From the NCBI GenBank assembly GCA_041391385.1, contig JAWKOD010000004.1, forward strand, positions 124,001-188,000: DNA of 64,000 nt, given 5' to 3'. A program made the translations under genes and the position numbers. The notes below the pieces were generated by a model. It saw only the letters and a program-made list of their open reading frames with translations. It had not been told where the DNA came from and searched no databases. Positions 33,629 through 42,058 of this stretch are shown one piece after another (the stretch's first letter is position 1; each line of letters opens with the position of its first letter). Source of the stretch: CANIGN01 sp041391385 (GTDB lineage: Bacteria; Bdellovibrionota; UBA2428).

Positions 33629-33974
33629 GGGAATCGAACCCACGTCCGAGCCGGCGAGTAACTTGGCCTCTACGTGTGTAGCCCCTGAATTGTTTTAAGA
33701 AGGGTGCTCACTCAGAGACAGATGTACACACTTCCGATCATCAGCTTTATTTCGGGCTTTAGCGCTGATACGCCACTGAAGTCCTAGTTGTCATAATTAC
33801 AAATATTCAGGCACCAACAACCGAGACGCCTGATATCCGTGCTACTTAATTAAGCAGCAAGAGCTAATTGGTTTTCGCCAACTAATTTTTTGCCAGGATG
33901 GATTTACGAGTTGCCCTGACTCACTCGACACGCCACCAGAGTCCTCGACCGTCCGTCGAAAGCCGGTCGCCCCC
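33616..33974 (-). ncRNA. ssrA: Transfer-messenger RNA (tmRNA)
   Basis: The 359-nt minus-strand RNA starts GGGGGCGACCGGC and ends ...GTTCGATTCCCACCGCC TCCACCA. The ends pair as a tRNA-Ala-like acceptor stem (GGGGGCG with CGCCTCC), and a T-arm with GTTCGATTC is present. Inside, a frame ends ...ENQLALAA then TAA, the degradation tag that the SsrA pathway adds to proteins on stalled ribosomes; the residues before it read GKKLVG. CCA is encoded. The gene is intact although the 3' end has served as attachment site for at least two islands. Confidence 0.95.
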
Positions 33975-34025
33975 AGTAGTACAAGGTTGAATATAGCACA
34001 AAGCCTTTGAGAAGTGTTGCTGTGT

Positions 34026-34925
34026 TTAATTATCTAAAATAACTTCATATCTTCTGGTGGGTGGTGTTCCCAGGCGCCAGTAGATTAGTCTAAGCTGGGG
34101 GAACTCGATGTTGCTTTGAGTTTTTGTGACTTTTAAGGTTTTAGCTTCTTTGATCACTTCAACCTTAAGTCCCGGGACTTGTGATAAAAATGCGTCTAGA
34201 GATATAGACCCGCCATTTCTTCCATTGAGATATATCTGAGTCTCATTAAAGTCAGTGTAAATAAAAAGCTCTCCGTTTTCTTCAAGATGCTTAAATGTGT
34301 TTTCTAGAGTCTGGCTAAGGTCTTCTGCGTAACTCAAAACCCCGTATTTGTCGGCGGCAAGGGTGGCTCTTTCGTTAAAATCAAGAGGCTTGTTGCCGTC
34401 AGCTACTTTGTAATCAATAATTTTATTTTCAATTGCTTGTTCCATGGCTTCAATTTCTTTGTGAGCTCGCTCTTTGTTTACAACGTTGAGTTTGTCTCGT
34501 TCGTGAAATTCAATTTGTGACTTATCACCTTTGCTTGGCAGAGTATCTGAAATGGCAACCAAGCGTGGGGGGTAAGGCCAGTTCTCTTTTTGAGCAATCT
34601 CTGCAATTTCCCTTAGGGTTCTTGCCGTGCCCGCGCCCCAATCAAAAAGAGTTACATGTTGTTTCTGGGAGATTTCACGAATACGGCTTAGGAATTGATG
34701 ATCAAATGTGGCGTCGTAGGTTTTAATTCCTCGAGTAACAATAAAATTATTTCTTTTGTTTGCAGCACGTTGTTCCTCGAGCTGTTCTTGGTCTCTTTTG
34801 GCGAGTAGGTATTTTCCGCATTTAGATAATTTGGGTGGGGCTCCATAAGGGCCTTGTGATGCAGATGCTGATGCTCCCAGCAAGGCAATTAATCCAATAA
34901 GAACTTGTTTTGCACCTAGATACAT
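34026..34925 (-). CDS. Exported methyltransferase-fold protein
   Basis: A 299-residue protein with a signal peptide (MYLGAKQVLIGLIALLGASASA). The mature part contains a Rossmann-type motif (VTLFDWGAGTARTLREIA) as in SAM-dependent methyltransferases, followed by RLVAISDTL at the acidic loop position, YGVLSYAEDLSQTLENTFKHLEENGELFIYTDF and a C-terminal strand pair. SAM is not available in the periplasm, so either the N-terminus is not cleaved or the fold has lost its original activity. Its start codon lies directly beside the stop of the symporter gene, so the two form an operon. Confidence 0.6.
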   Translation of the reverse strand: MYLGAKQVLIGLIALLGASASASQGPYGAPPKLSKCGKYLLAKRDQEQLEEQRAANKRNNFIVTRGIKTYDATFDHQFLSRIREISQKQHVTLFDWGAGTARTLREIAEIAQKENWPYPPRLVAISDTLPSKGDKSQIEFHERDKLNVVNKERAHKEIEAMEQAIENKIIDYKVADGNKPLDFNERATLAADKYGVLSYAEDLSQTLENTFKHLEENGELFIYTDFNETQIYLNGRNGGSISLDAFLSQVPGLKVEVIKEAKTLKVTKTQSNIEFPQLRLIYWRLGTPPTRRYEVILDN

Positions 34926-36203
34926 TTATGCCCTTTTTAATTTTTTTAGACTTACTTTGTTTATATACAGACAAGCTGTTAAGTCGCCAGTGACATTTAA
35001 AATCGTGCGGCCCATATCAAGCAGTCTGTCTACACCGAGCACAAGAGCGATGCCCTCTGGGGGAATGCCGAAGGTTGCCATGATAGAGAGAATAAGTGGG
35101 ATCGAGGCACCGGGAACCCCAGCAACTCCAATTGATGTGAGTAGGACAAGTGCTGTCATGGTGACTTGGTTCATCAGAGTGAGCTCTACTCCAAATATTT
35201 GTGCCACAAACAAAATAGCGACGGCTTCAAAGAGCGCTGTGCCGTCCATGTTGACAGTGGCTCCAAGAGGAACGGTAAAAGAGGCAAGTTCTTTTGAAAC
35301 GCCAAAGTTTGTTTCGAGTGTGCGAATAGAGGCCGGAATAGTTGCGTTACTCGAGCTTGTACCAAATGCAGTGGCAATTGCGGGTCCAGCTTTTTTTAAG
35401 AAATCTTTAAAGCTCATGCCAATGACGAATCTCACAATGCAACCGTAGGTAATAAAGAATTGAATCAAGTAACCTGCGCACACCACCATGACATAAGCGC
35501 CGAGTTGCTTCATTAGGGTCACACCAAACTTGCTCAGTGAGCTAATCATTAAGGCGGCAACTGCATAGGGGGCAAGGCGCATAATCCACGAAACTATTTT
35601 AATGCAGGCTTCAGAAATTCCCTCAAGAACATCAAAGGTGTTTTTTGATTTCGAACCAACAGAGAGAAGAGCTCCTCCAAATACAATGGCAGAGAATATA
35701 ATGGCAAGCATTTGTCCTTCGACCAGCGCCGAGAAAATGTTTTTAGGAATGAGCATTTCAATAATTCCAGGCCAAATGGATCTATTCACTTGAGAGCTAC
35801 GCTCAACCAGTGAACTTACTTGCGAAGCGAGGGCTTCTTTGGATTCCATTAAAAGATCTTGGGGAACAGCGGCTCCGGGTTGAAAATATGTTACGAGGAA
35901 TTGTCCAATCACGACGGCAATGAGTGTGGTGATGAGATAGTACAATCCCAAGCGCCAACCGAGTTTTCCGAGCCTTGAAAAACTTCCCAATCCGCCAATG
36001 CTAGAGGCAAGAGAGCAAAATACGAGAGGAACGACCACCATAAAGAGTCCTCGTAAGAAAACTTGTCCCACGGGCTCGATGACATATTTAAGGAGAGAGT
36101 CTCTGACGACATTTTCGCCCCAGGCATTAAAGAGAAATCCCAATAAAATACCAGCTATTAGGCCATAGAGAATGTGTGTGGTGCGCGTTTCTTTTTGTGT
36201 CAC
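34926..36203 (-). CDS. Dicarboxylate/amino acid:cation symporter (DAACS)
   Basis: A 425-residue membrane protein of the GltP/DctA family. Recognisable parts: GQVFLRGLFMVVVPLVFCSLASS, the hairpin-loop serine-rich motif TAFGTSSSNATIPASIR, the NMDGTALFE motif that contributes to cation and substrate binding, and GVPGASIPLILSIMATFGIP with GVDRLLDMGRTILNVTGD. It imports glutamate, aspartate or C4-dicarboxylates with Na+ or H+. It is first in a two-gene minus-strand operon with the exported methyltransferase-fold protein. Confidence 0.92.
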   Translation of the reverse strand: MTQKETRTTHILYGLIAGILLGFLFNAWGENVVRDSLLKYVIEPVGQVFLRGLFMVVVPLVFCSLASSIGGLGSFSRLGKLGWRLGLYYLITTLIAVVIGQFLVTYFQPGAAVPQDLLMESKEALASQVSSLVERSSQVNRSIWPGIIEMLIPKNIFSALVEGQMLAIIFSAIVFGGALLSVGSKSKNTFDVLEGISEACIKIVSWIMRLAPYAVAALMISSLSKFGVTLMKQLGAYVMVVCAGYLIQFFITYGCIVRFVIGMSFKDFLKKAGPAIATAFGTSSSNATIPASIRTLETNFGVSKELASFTVPLGATVNMDGTALFEAVAILFVAQIFGVELTLMNQVTMTALVLLTSIGVAGVPGASIPLILSIMATFGIPPEGIALVLGVDRLLDMGRTILNVTGDLTACLYINKVSLKKLKRA

Positions 36204-36387
36204 TGGGCTTAGGTTAACGGGACTTGGGCACTGGTCAACCCTTTGACGGGATCATGAATTGGGCACTCCTTTTGAGTTTAAGCTGTCAACACTTTGGTCA
36301 TGAGAGACAAAAGAGCCAAATATTGAGCAAAATTAATCATCTAAGGAGTTAATGTTAAGGGCCCAGAGTCCGATAAACTGAGTAGAC

Positions 36388-38244
36388 ATGTCGATGGAGA
36401 GGTTTGGCGAATTATTACTGATGGAGCGTCTTGCTTCAGGGGGAATGGCTGAGGTTTTTCGCGCCAAGCAACTTGGTCATGCAGGCTTCGAAAAAACAGT
36501 AGCTGTTAAACGCATTCTTCCCCATTTCGCAACAAGTGACGATTTTAAAAACATGTTTCGATTAGAGGCCAACTTATCGGCCATGTTACAGCACACAAAC
36601 ATTACTCAAGTTTTTAACAACGGTGAATACGATGGATATTTGTATCTCGTTATGGAATTTGTGGATGGCAAAAACCTTCGCCAACTTCTTGCACGAGCGG
36701 ATAAAGTTAAACTTCGCATACCACTTGAGATTTCTTGTTACATAGTGAGCGAGACCCTAAAGGGTCTTGATTATGCGCATGGTTATCACGATGAGCGCAC
36801 CGGTGAGGCATTGAATATTGTCCATCGTGATGTGAGTCCGCAGAACGTTATGCTGGGGTATCAGGGTTCTGTGAAAGTCGTGGATTTTGGTATTGCTAAG
36901 GCAGCATCAAAAAGTGAAAACACGCGCGCTGGAGTGCTTAAAGGCAAGTTCGGATATATGAGCCCTGAACAAGCTCGTGGTGAGGCCTTGGATCGTCGAA
37001 GTGATATCTTTTCGATGGGTATTATTCTTTGGGAGTTGATCACTCAACGAAGACTTTTCACTTACGAAGACGAAATGAAAACTCTTGAGAAAGTGCGTGA
37101 ATGTAAAATTCCACGTCCAAGCGAAAAAAACCCAACTATTCCCTATGCCCTAGAAAAAATTGTACTGAGGGCTTTAGAAAAAGATCCCGCAGCTCGTTAC
37201 TCAACCTGTGGCGAATTCTACTCTGAACTTGTTCGCTATATGAACGATCGTCATCCCAACTTTATTCCAACTGACTTCACTCGCTTTATGAAAGAGTTTT
37301 ATAAAGAAGACATTGCTGAAGAAAAAAAGCGTCGCGAAAAACTAAATGCCGAAGCACCTGCTTTTATGACAGAGAATCCTGCGCGCAAAAGTTCTACAAA
37401 GAGTCGCGCGGATAACACTAAAACAAATGATGGGGCTGCTGGTAGCCGAGATAAAGTTACTGTTGTTTCTGGCGTACATGATGGGAATGAACAAGTACCA
37501 TCTATTCGTGCAATTAGCCCTGAGCAGGCACTCGAGCAAGAGTTATTAAACACTCTCAATCAAGATCCCTCCTTAGCGGGTGTTGGGCCCGAGCCGGACT
37601 TTTATAACTCAGCCTCTACTTCTCAGGCTGCAAAGAAAATTCAGGTTCATGCACAGTCGCAGACCCAATCGTATGTCAAAGAAGTTAAGAAGGCGCCTAA
37701 GGGTGCAGGTGCAGTTAAGTTTGCACGTGCTGCTGCCGTTGTTGTTGTTTTAGCACTCACTACTTATGCAGCGTTAACTTATCTACCGACAATGCTTGGA
37801 AAGCAAGTGGCTCAAGTCTTCACGAATTCAAATGATAAGAAAGAAAATCAAGTAGAAGAAAATCAGAATCCTATTTCTGATAACGGTGCAGAACAGGTTG
37901 CTGAGAATCCTGAGCTTCAGCCGGATGAGTATCAAAGTGAGCCTGAAGTTGAGCGTGAACCAGCTGCGGCAACTTCGTTTATCTGGGAGCCCCGAAAGTA
38001 TCCTGTATATGGTTCAGTTAGTATTAACGGGATTCCCGATGCAGACGAAATATATATTAACGGTAAGCGTCTTACGGATGCGGGTCTTTCACCCATGAAA
38101 ACTCCAATTAAAGATCTTAAGCTTCCACCGGGTGTTTACGAAATGATTTTAAAAAACAAGGTCTTCGGCGTTTCAAAAGCTGTAACCGTGACTATTATCA
38201 AGAACAAGTCAGATAAGATTGATGTCATTCTCAACAAACGCTAA
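36388..38244 (+). CDS. Membrane Ser/Thr protein kinase with PEGA domain
   Basis: A 618-residue protein. The kinase domain (about 6-290) has a glycine loop (ASGGMAEVFRA), Lys41, catalytic IVHRDVSPQNVML (His146-Arg-Asp148) and DFG at 166-168. A charged, low-complexity linker follows, then one membrane helix (about 445-465: AAAVVVVLALTTYAALTYL). The last 70 residues form a PEGA domain (YGSVSINGIPDADEIYINGKRL...PIKDLKLPPGVYEMILKNK), which should be periplasmic and may bind wall or surface polymers. It is a close paralogue of the kinase at 51366. A small exported protein gene follows after 9 bp. Confidence 0.92.
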   Translation: MSMERFGELLLMERLASGGMAEVFRAKQLGHAGFEKTVAVKRILPHFATSDDFKNMFRLEANLSAMLQHTNITQVFNNGEYDGYLYLVMEFVDGKNLRQLLARADKVKLRIPLEISCYIVSETLKGLDYAHGYHDERTGEALNIVHRDVSPQNVMLGYQGSVKVVDFGIAKAASKSENTRAGVLKGKFGYMSPEQARGEALDRRSDIFSMGIILWELITQRRLFTYEDEMKTLEKVRECKIPRPSEKNPTIPYALEKIVLRALEKDPAARYSTCGEFYSELVRYMNDRHPNFIPTDFTRFMKEFYKEDIAEEKKRREKLNAEAPAFMTENPARKSSTKSRADNTKTNDGAAGSRDKVTVVSGVHDGNEQVPSIRAISPEQALEQELLNTLNQDPSLAGVGPEPDFYNSASTSQAAKKIQVHAQSQTQSYVKEVKKAPKGAGAVKFARAAAVVVVLALTTYAALTYLPTMLGKQVAQVFTNSNDKKENQVEENQNPISDNGAEQVAENPELQPDEYQSEPEVEREPAAATSFIWEPRKYPVYGSVSINGIPDADEIYINGKRLTDAGLSPMKTPIKDLKLPPGVYEMILKNKVFGVSKAVTVTIIKNKSDKIDVILNKR

Positions 38245-38253
38245 ACATAAAGA

Positions 38254-38958
38254 GTGAACAAAATTCGCCCTTTATGGTTGTGGCTTATCTTGGCAGTCTT
38301 GATTGTTGTTCTTGTGCTCGAAACACGTATGCGCACTCAAGAGGTACACTCAAAGGGCAATGTGCCTCGTTTGAGCCAAAGTTATTCTTTGTTTGTTCCT
38401 TCTCCTTATGAACTCAGCATGATCGAAGGTGATCGCGATGTTTGGCCGCGTCGTTTTGGTCCCAAGCAGCCTCTAGAGCTTTCGGATTTGCCCAACCTAT
38501 ATTCCTTGTATGGTCGCAAACATAGCGCTCAAAGATCAGAGGTGGATTTTTTTCGTACGGTTGCCATGACAGCAACTCTTGAGCAATGGGAGACTTTTAA
38601 AAGTGTTTTAGGTTTTCGTATTCGCTTAGACAAAGTCACTCCCGATTCACTTCTTAAATGGGCTAAGAGCGAAAAATGCAGTCTTTATGGTTTAGAGTCA
38701 GCATTTCGAATTGTTCAATGGGACGCAACTAAGCTCCCCGAAGTGCGTGCCTTGTTTCAAAAATGTGATCCTAATTCATTCCACACGTTATGGTTTGAAG
38801 TTCTTTCTGTGATGGCAAGCAAAAATGCTGATCAAATGCGTGCATTAAAAGATAAAATTCAAACTCGAAGACAATTAATGCCCAACGATTCTTTTGTTTA
38901 TTTTCTACTTACCCAAGTTTTTGAGAGTTTAGATTTAAAACTGGCTCATTCTAAATAA
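38254..38958 (+). CDS. Membrane-anchored hypothetical protein linked to the kinase
   Basis: Starting at GTG 38254, 9 bp after the kinase stop. 234 residues: one N-terminal membrane helix (LWLWLILAVLIVVLVLE) and a helical remainder resembling alpha-solenoid or TPR-like packing (EQWETFKSVLGFRIRLDK, ADQMRALKDKIQTRRQLM). No family recognised. It is probably co-translated with the kinase and lies on the periplasmic side, making it a candidate partner or substrate. Confidence 0.7.
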   Translation: MNKIRPLWLWLILAVLIVVLVLETRMRTQEVHSKGNVPRLSQSYSLFVPSPYELSMIEGDRDVWPRRFGPKQPLELSDLPNLYSLYGRKHSAQRSEVDFFRTVAMTATLEQWETFKSVLGFRIRLDKVTPDSLLKWAKSEKCSLYGLESAFRIVQWDATKLPEVRALFQKCDPNSFHTLWFEVLSVMASKNADQMRALKDKIQTRRQLMPNDSFVYFLLTQVFESLDLKLAHSK

Positions 38959-38960
38959 CG

Positions 38961-39548
38961 TTAAGCTGGATGAAAGTGTTTCTGAATTAAAAATTTGAGC
39001 CATTCTATTTCTTCTTTTTTTGCTCTGCGCTCAAGAACAAAGTCTTCTCCAGAAACGTTTTTAAGAACCAGAAGCCAGTGGCCCTTAGTTGCATATTTGT
39101 TGGCAATGGCTTTTTTGTTGGATTTGAGAGCGGCAGCATTGAGAGCTCCAACCCAGTTTTCTTCGTAAAGGTCACTCAGTTTAAAGCCCTCGATTGTTTT
39201 ATAGCCCCACTTGAAAAAGAGGATTCTTCGATAGCGGGTGAGTTTGTATAAATCTCCCCGGGTTTGTTCCAGAGTGACGTGTTCTTCAAACAAAAAACAA
39301 AGGGCTGCGAGTATGGGGTAGGTCACCAGAACTGTGGCAAAAAAGCCTACAATAAAGTAGTCAAACCAGCCCCCTTCTTCGACCATCAGCTTAAAGAGTG
39401 GGTAGGCCGCAAGGGTCATAACACCTAAGAAGAGGCCTGCAAAGATAAAGGACGCTCCCATGGCAAAGCGTCTAAAGTGGCTTCTGAGATAGAGCAAAGT
39501 TGGAGTTGAGCTTTGCTCAAAGGGTTGTAAGGCAAAGAGAAGTCCCAT
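38961..39548 (-). CDS. Two-helix membrane protein of unknown function
   Basis: A 195-residue protein with two close membrane helices (about 30-52 and 65-87: GASFIFAGLFLGVMTLAAYPLF and YFIVGFFATVLVTYPILAALCFLFE) and a cytoplasmic C-terminal domain (YRRILFFKWGYKTIEGFKLSDLYEE ... GHWLLVLKNVSGEDFVLERR) that resembles the PH-like membrane domain seen in many small bacterial proteins. It converges with the kinase partner gene, the two stop codons being 2 bp apart. Confidence 0.65.
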   Translation of the reverse strand: MGLLFALQPFEQSSTPTLLYLRSHFRRFAMGASFIFAGLFLGVMTLAAYPLFKLMVEEGGWFDYFIVGFFATVLVTYPILAALCFLFEEHVTLEQTRGDLYKLTRYRRILFFKWGYKTIEGFKLSDLYEENWVGALNAAALKSNKKAIANKYATKGHWLLVLKNVSGEDFVLERRAKKEEIEWLKFLIQKHFHPA

Positions 39549-39615
39549 TTCTTTTATTCATCAACCCACTTCGAAGGTGGGTCAATTACTTTTTCCCATG
39601 ATAGAGTCTGAAACT

Positions 39616-41964
39616 ATGCGAGATCTCAACAAGGAGAACTTTCGTAAACTTGCACTTGAATACCACGAAGGCATAGGTAGCCCGAATCCCAAGCCTGGTA
39701 AGCTGGAAATCCAGTCGACCAAGTCTTTGGTTACACAGCGGGATTTGGCTTTGGCCTATAGCCCCGGGGTAGCCGAGCCATGTTTAGAAATAAAAAAAGA
39801 CCCATCAGCTGCTTATAAATATACAAGCCGCGGTAATTTAGTAGCGGTAGTTACAAATGGCACGGCAGTTTTGGGCCTAGGAAATATTGGCCCTCTTGCT
39901 GCAAAGCCTGTGATGGAAGGTAAGGCGGTTCTTTTTAAGAAATTTGCCGATATCGATTGTTTCGATATTGAGCTTCAGTGCGAAAGCAAGGAAGATCTTA
40001 TCAAGGCGATTCGAGCTCTTGAGCCAACTTTTGGTGGAATCAATCTTGAGGATATTGCAGCTCCAGAATGTTTTGAAATAGAAAAAACACTTCGCGAGCA
40101 AATGAAGATCCCTGTGTTCCATGATGATCAGCACGGAACTGCGATCATTAGTGGTGCGGCTTTGCTAAATGCTTTAGAGCTTACGGGTAAAAAAATAGAC
40201 GAAGTAAAAGTTGTTTTTTGTGGTGGGGGTGCTGCTTCTATTTCGTGTGCACGTTTTTGGTTACAATTAGGTGTAAAGTTAGAGAATTGCGTTATGACCG
40301 ATCGCGAAGGTGTTATTTTTCGCGAAAGAGGTGAGCTTAATCCTTATAAATCAGAGTTTGCTATTAACGCTGGGAAAAGCTGGCATAAGAAAAAAATTAA
40401 AACTCTCGCAGAAGCTTGCGACGGCGCAGATGTGTTTTTGGGATGTAGTGTAGCCAATACGCTTACAGCTGAAATGCTTAAGGTTATGGCACCGAAGCCC
40501 ATTGTTTTTGCACTTGCAAATCCCGATCCCGAAATTGATTACGATACGGCTATGGCTGCGCGTAGTGATATGATTTTTGCAACGGGGCGCTCTGATTACC
40601 CAAACCAAATTAACAATGTACTTTGTTATCCGTTTTTGTTTCGCGGAGCTCTTGATGCGCGTGCTTGCACGGTAAATGAAGAAATGAAGATTGCGGCTGC
40701 CTATGCGTTAGCGAAGTTAGCAAAAGAACCGATTCCAGATGCTGTATTAGCAAGCTACGGAACAAGTGGGCTTAGCTTTGGGACAGACTATATTATTCCC
40801 AAACCTTTAGATCCACGCGCTTTGTTGTGGGTAGCTCCGGCAGTAGCTGAAGCAGCAGTTAAAACAGGAGTTTCCCAAACTGGTATGCCCGAGGGGAGTC
40901 GCGAAGGGTATTTGGCCCGACTCGATAAACTCTTAGGCACTCGCCGCTCTACTATGCGCGATATCCGGAGTCGGATTAAAAAGCATAAGGGAGGCGATTT
41001 ACCTCGCATTATTTTCCCTGAGGGATCTCATGAAAAGATTTTAAAAGCAGCTTCAATTCTTAAGGAAGAGAAAATTGCAAATCCTATTTTGTTGGGCGAT
41101 ATCGATAAGATTAAGGGATGCATCAATAAATTGCACTTAGGTGAGCTCTTAGATTCTGAGATGATTCGTCCTAGAGAAAGTCCATATTTTAAGGAATATG
41201 TTCGACAGTTTTATGATTTGAGAAAGCGCAAGGGCGTAACTTTAGATCAAGCCGAGCAAAACATGAAAGATCCCTTTTATTTTGCAGCTATGCATTTGCA
41301 AAATGGATTAGGTGACACTTGTTTGGGTGGAATTAGTCGCGCTTACCCAGAAACAATTCGCCCCAATCTTTTGATTGTAGGATCAAAAGAGGGCAGGCGT
41401 GTTGCAGGTGTCTATATGTTGGTCTTTAAGGATCGCGTATTATTTCTAGCAGATACAACAGTGAACTTTGACCCATCAGCTACTGTTGTTGCCGAAATTG
41501 CAATTAGCGCTGCTGACTTGGCAGCATCTCTTGGCTTTTCTCCGCGCGTAGCAATGTTGTCTTATTCTAATTTTGGTTCTAACCGACATCCTGAAGCAGA
41601 AAAAATGCACATGGCCACAGAAATTGTTAGAGAGCTCAGGCCCGATATTCTAATCGATGGGGAAATGCAGGCAGATGTGGCTGTGAATCCTCGTATTATG
41701 AATGAGGACTTTTCCTTTAGCACCTTGAATATAGGAAAACCTGCAAACGTGCTTATCTTTCCAAATTTATCGGCGGCGAACACAAGCTACAAATTGCTAG
41801 GTCAATTGGGTGGCGCTGAATTAGTTGGGCCTATATTGATTGGTATGGCTAAACCTGTACATATTCTGCAGCGATCCTCAGATGTTAACGAAATTGTTAA
41901 CATCGCTACGATAGCGGTTCTTGATTACCAGCGTGGCTTACAACGAGAGCAATTGATTCCTTAA
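39616..41964 (+). CDS. maeB: NADP-dependent malic enzyme with phosphotransacetylase-like domain
   Basis: The start is taken at the ATG at 39616 (MRDLNKENFRKLALEYHEG); an in-frame ATG at 39598 and GTG at 39577 are alternatives without better ribosome sites. About 782 residues. The N-terminal malic enzyme has YSPGVAEPCLEI, NGTAVLGLGNIG, FHDDQHGTA and the NAD(P)-binding VVFCGGGAASISCARF. From about residue 430 a phosphotransacetylase-like domain follows (PRIIFPEGSHEKILKAA ... AISAADLAASLGFSPRVAMLSYSNFGS), which in this type regulates rather than catalyses. It decarboxylates malate to pyruvate with NADPH formation. Confidence 0.93.
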   Translation: MRDLNKENFRKLALEYHEGIGSPNPKPGKLEIQSTKSLVTQRDLALAYSPGVAEPCLEIKKDPSAAYKYTSRGNLVAVVTNGTAVLGLGNIGPLAAKPVMEGKAVLFKKFADIDCFDIELQCESKEDLIKAIRALEPTFGGINLEDIAAPECFEIEKTLREQMKIPVFHDDQHGTAIISGAALLNALELTGKKIDEVKVVFCGGGAASISCARFWLQLGVKLENCVMTDREGVIFRERGELNPYKSEFAINAGKSWHKKKIKTLAEACDGADVFLGCSVANTLTAEMLKVMAPKPIVFALANPDPEIDYDTAMAARSDMIFATGRSDYPNQINNVLCYPFLFRGALDARACTVNEEMKIAAAYALAKLAKEPIPDAVLASYGTSGLSFGTDYIIPKPLDPRALLWVAPAVAEAAVKTGVSQTGMPEGSREGYLARLDKLLGTRRSTMRDIRSRIKKHKGGDLPRIIFPEGSHEKILKAASILKEEKIANPILLGDIDKIKGCINKLHLGELLDSEMIRPRESPYFKEYVRQFYDLRKRKGVTLDQAEQNMKDPFYFAAMHLQNGLGDTCLGGISRAYPETIRPNLLIVGSKEGRRVAGVYMLVFKDRVLFLADTTVNFDPSATVVAEIAISAADLAASLGFSPRVAMLSYSNFGSNRHPEAEKMHMATEIVRELRPDILIDGEMQADVAVNPRIMNEDFSFSTLNIGKPANVLIFPNLSAANTSYKLLGQLGGAELVGPILIGMAKPVHILQRSSDVNEIVNIATIAVLDYQRGLQREQLIP

Positions 41965-42058
41965 TTCTTAACAATAAGAGCTTTAAAGGGCTCACTTTTC
42001 TGCTTTGGACTTAAGTTTTATTGTTAAGTCGGATATTCTATTATGGAGGGAGTTTATT

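Larger units (their letters stand above)
32192..33661 (+). pseudogene. Large serine recombinase lacking its N-terminus
   Basis: Homology starts inside the end of norB (YLQAIEKREVNLILVTELSRLTRSIKDF) and covers the second half of the resolvase domain (TGGMVLNIMATIAEFERRQTAERI), the recombinase domain (PLGYKIDP, NKTYIGMRVFKTKEG..EEAKAAWEPIIDDRTFRR), the zinc ribbon (LLGCKICGGKLCGKS...YYEHSHANK..C) and a coiled coil. The first ~65 residues, including the nucleophilic Ser, are missing, so it cannot act. The frame continues through the terminator hairpin and ends inside the tmRNA gene (GGGGGNRTHVRAGE). It was the integrase of the island. Confidence 0.8.

Noticed and set aside
34957..35448. Plus-strand frame (163 codons)
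   Set aside because: Antisense shadow of the dicarboxylate symporter.
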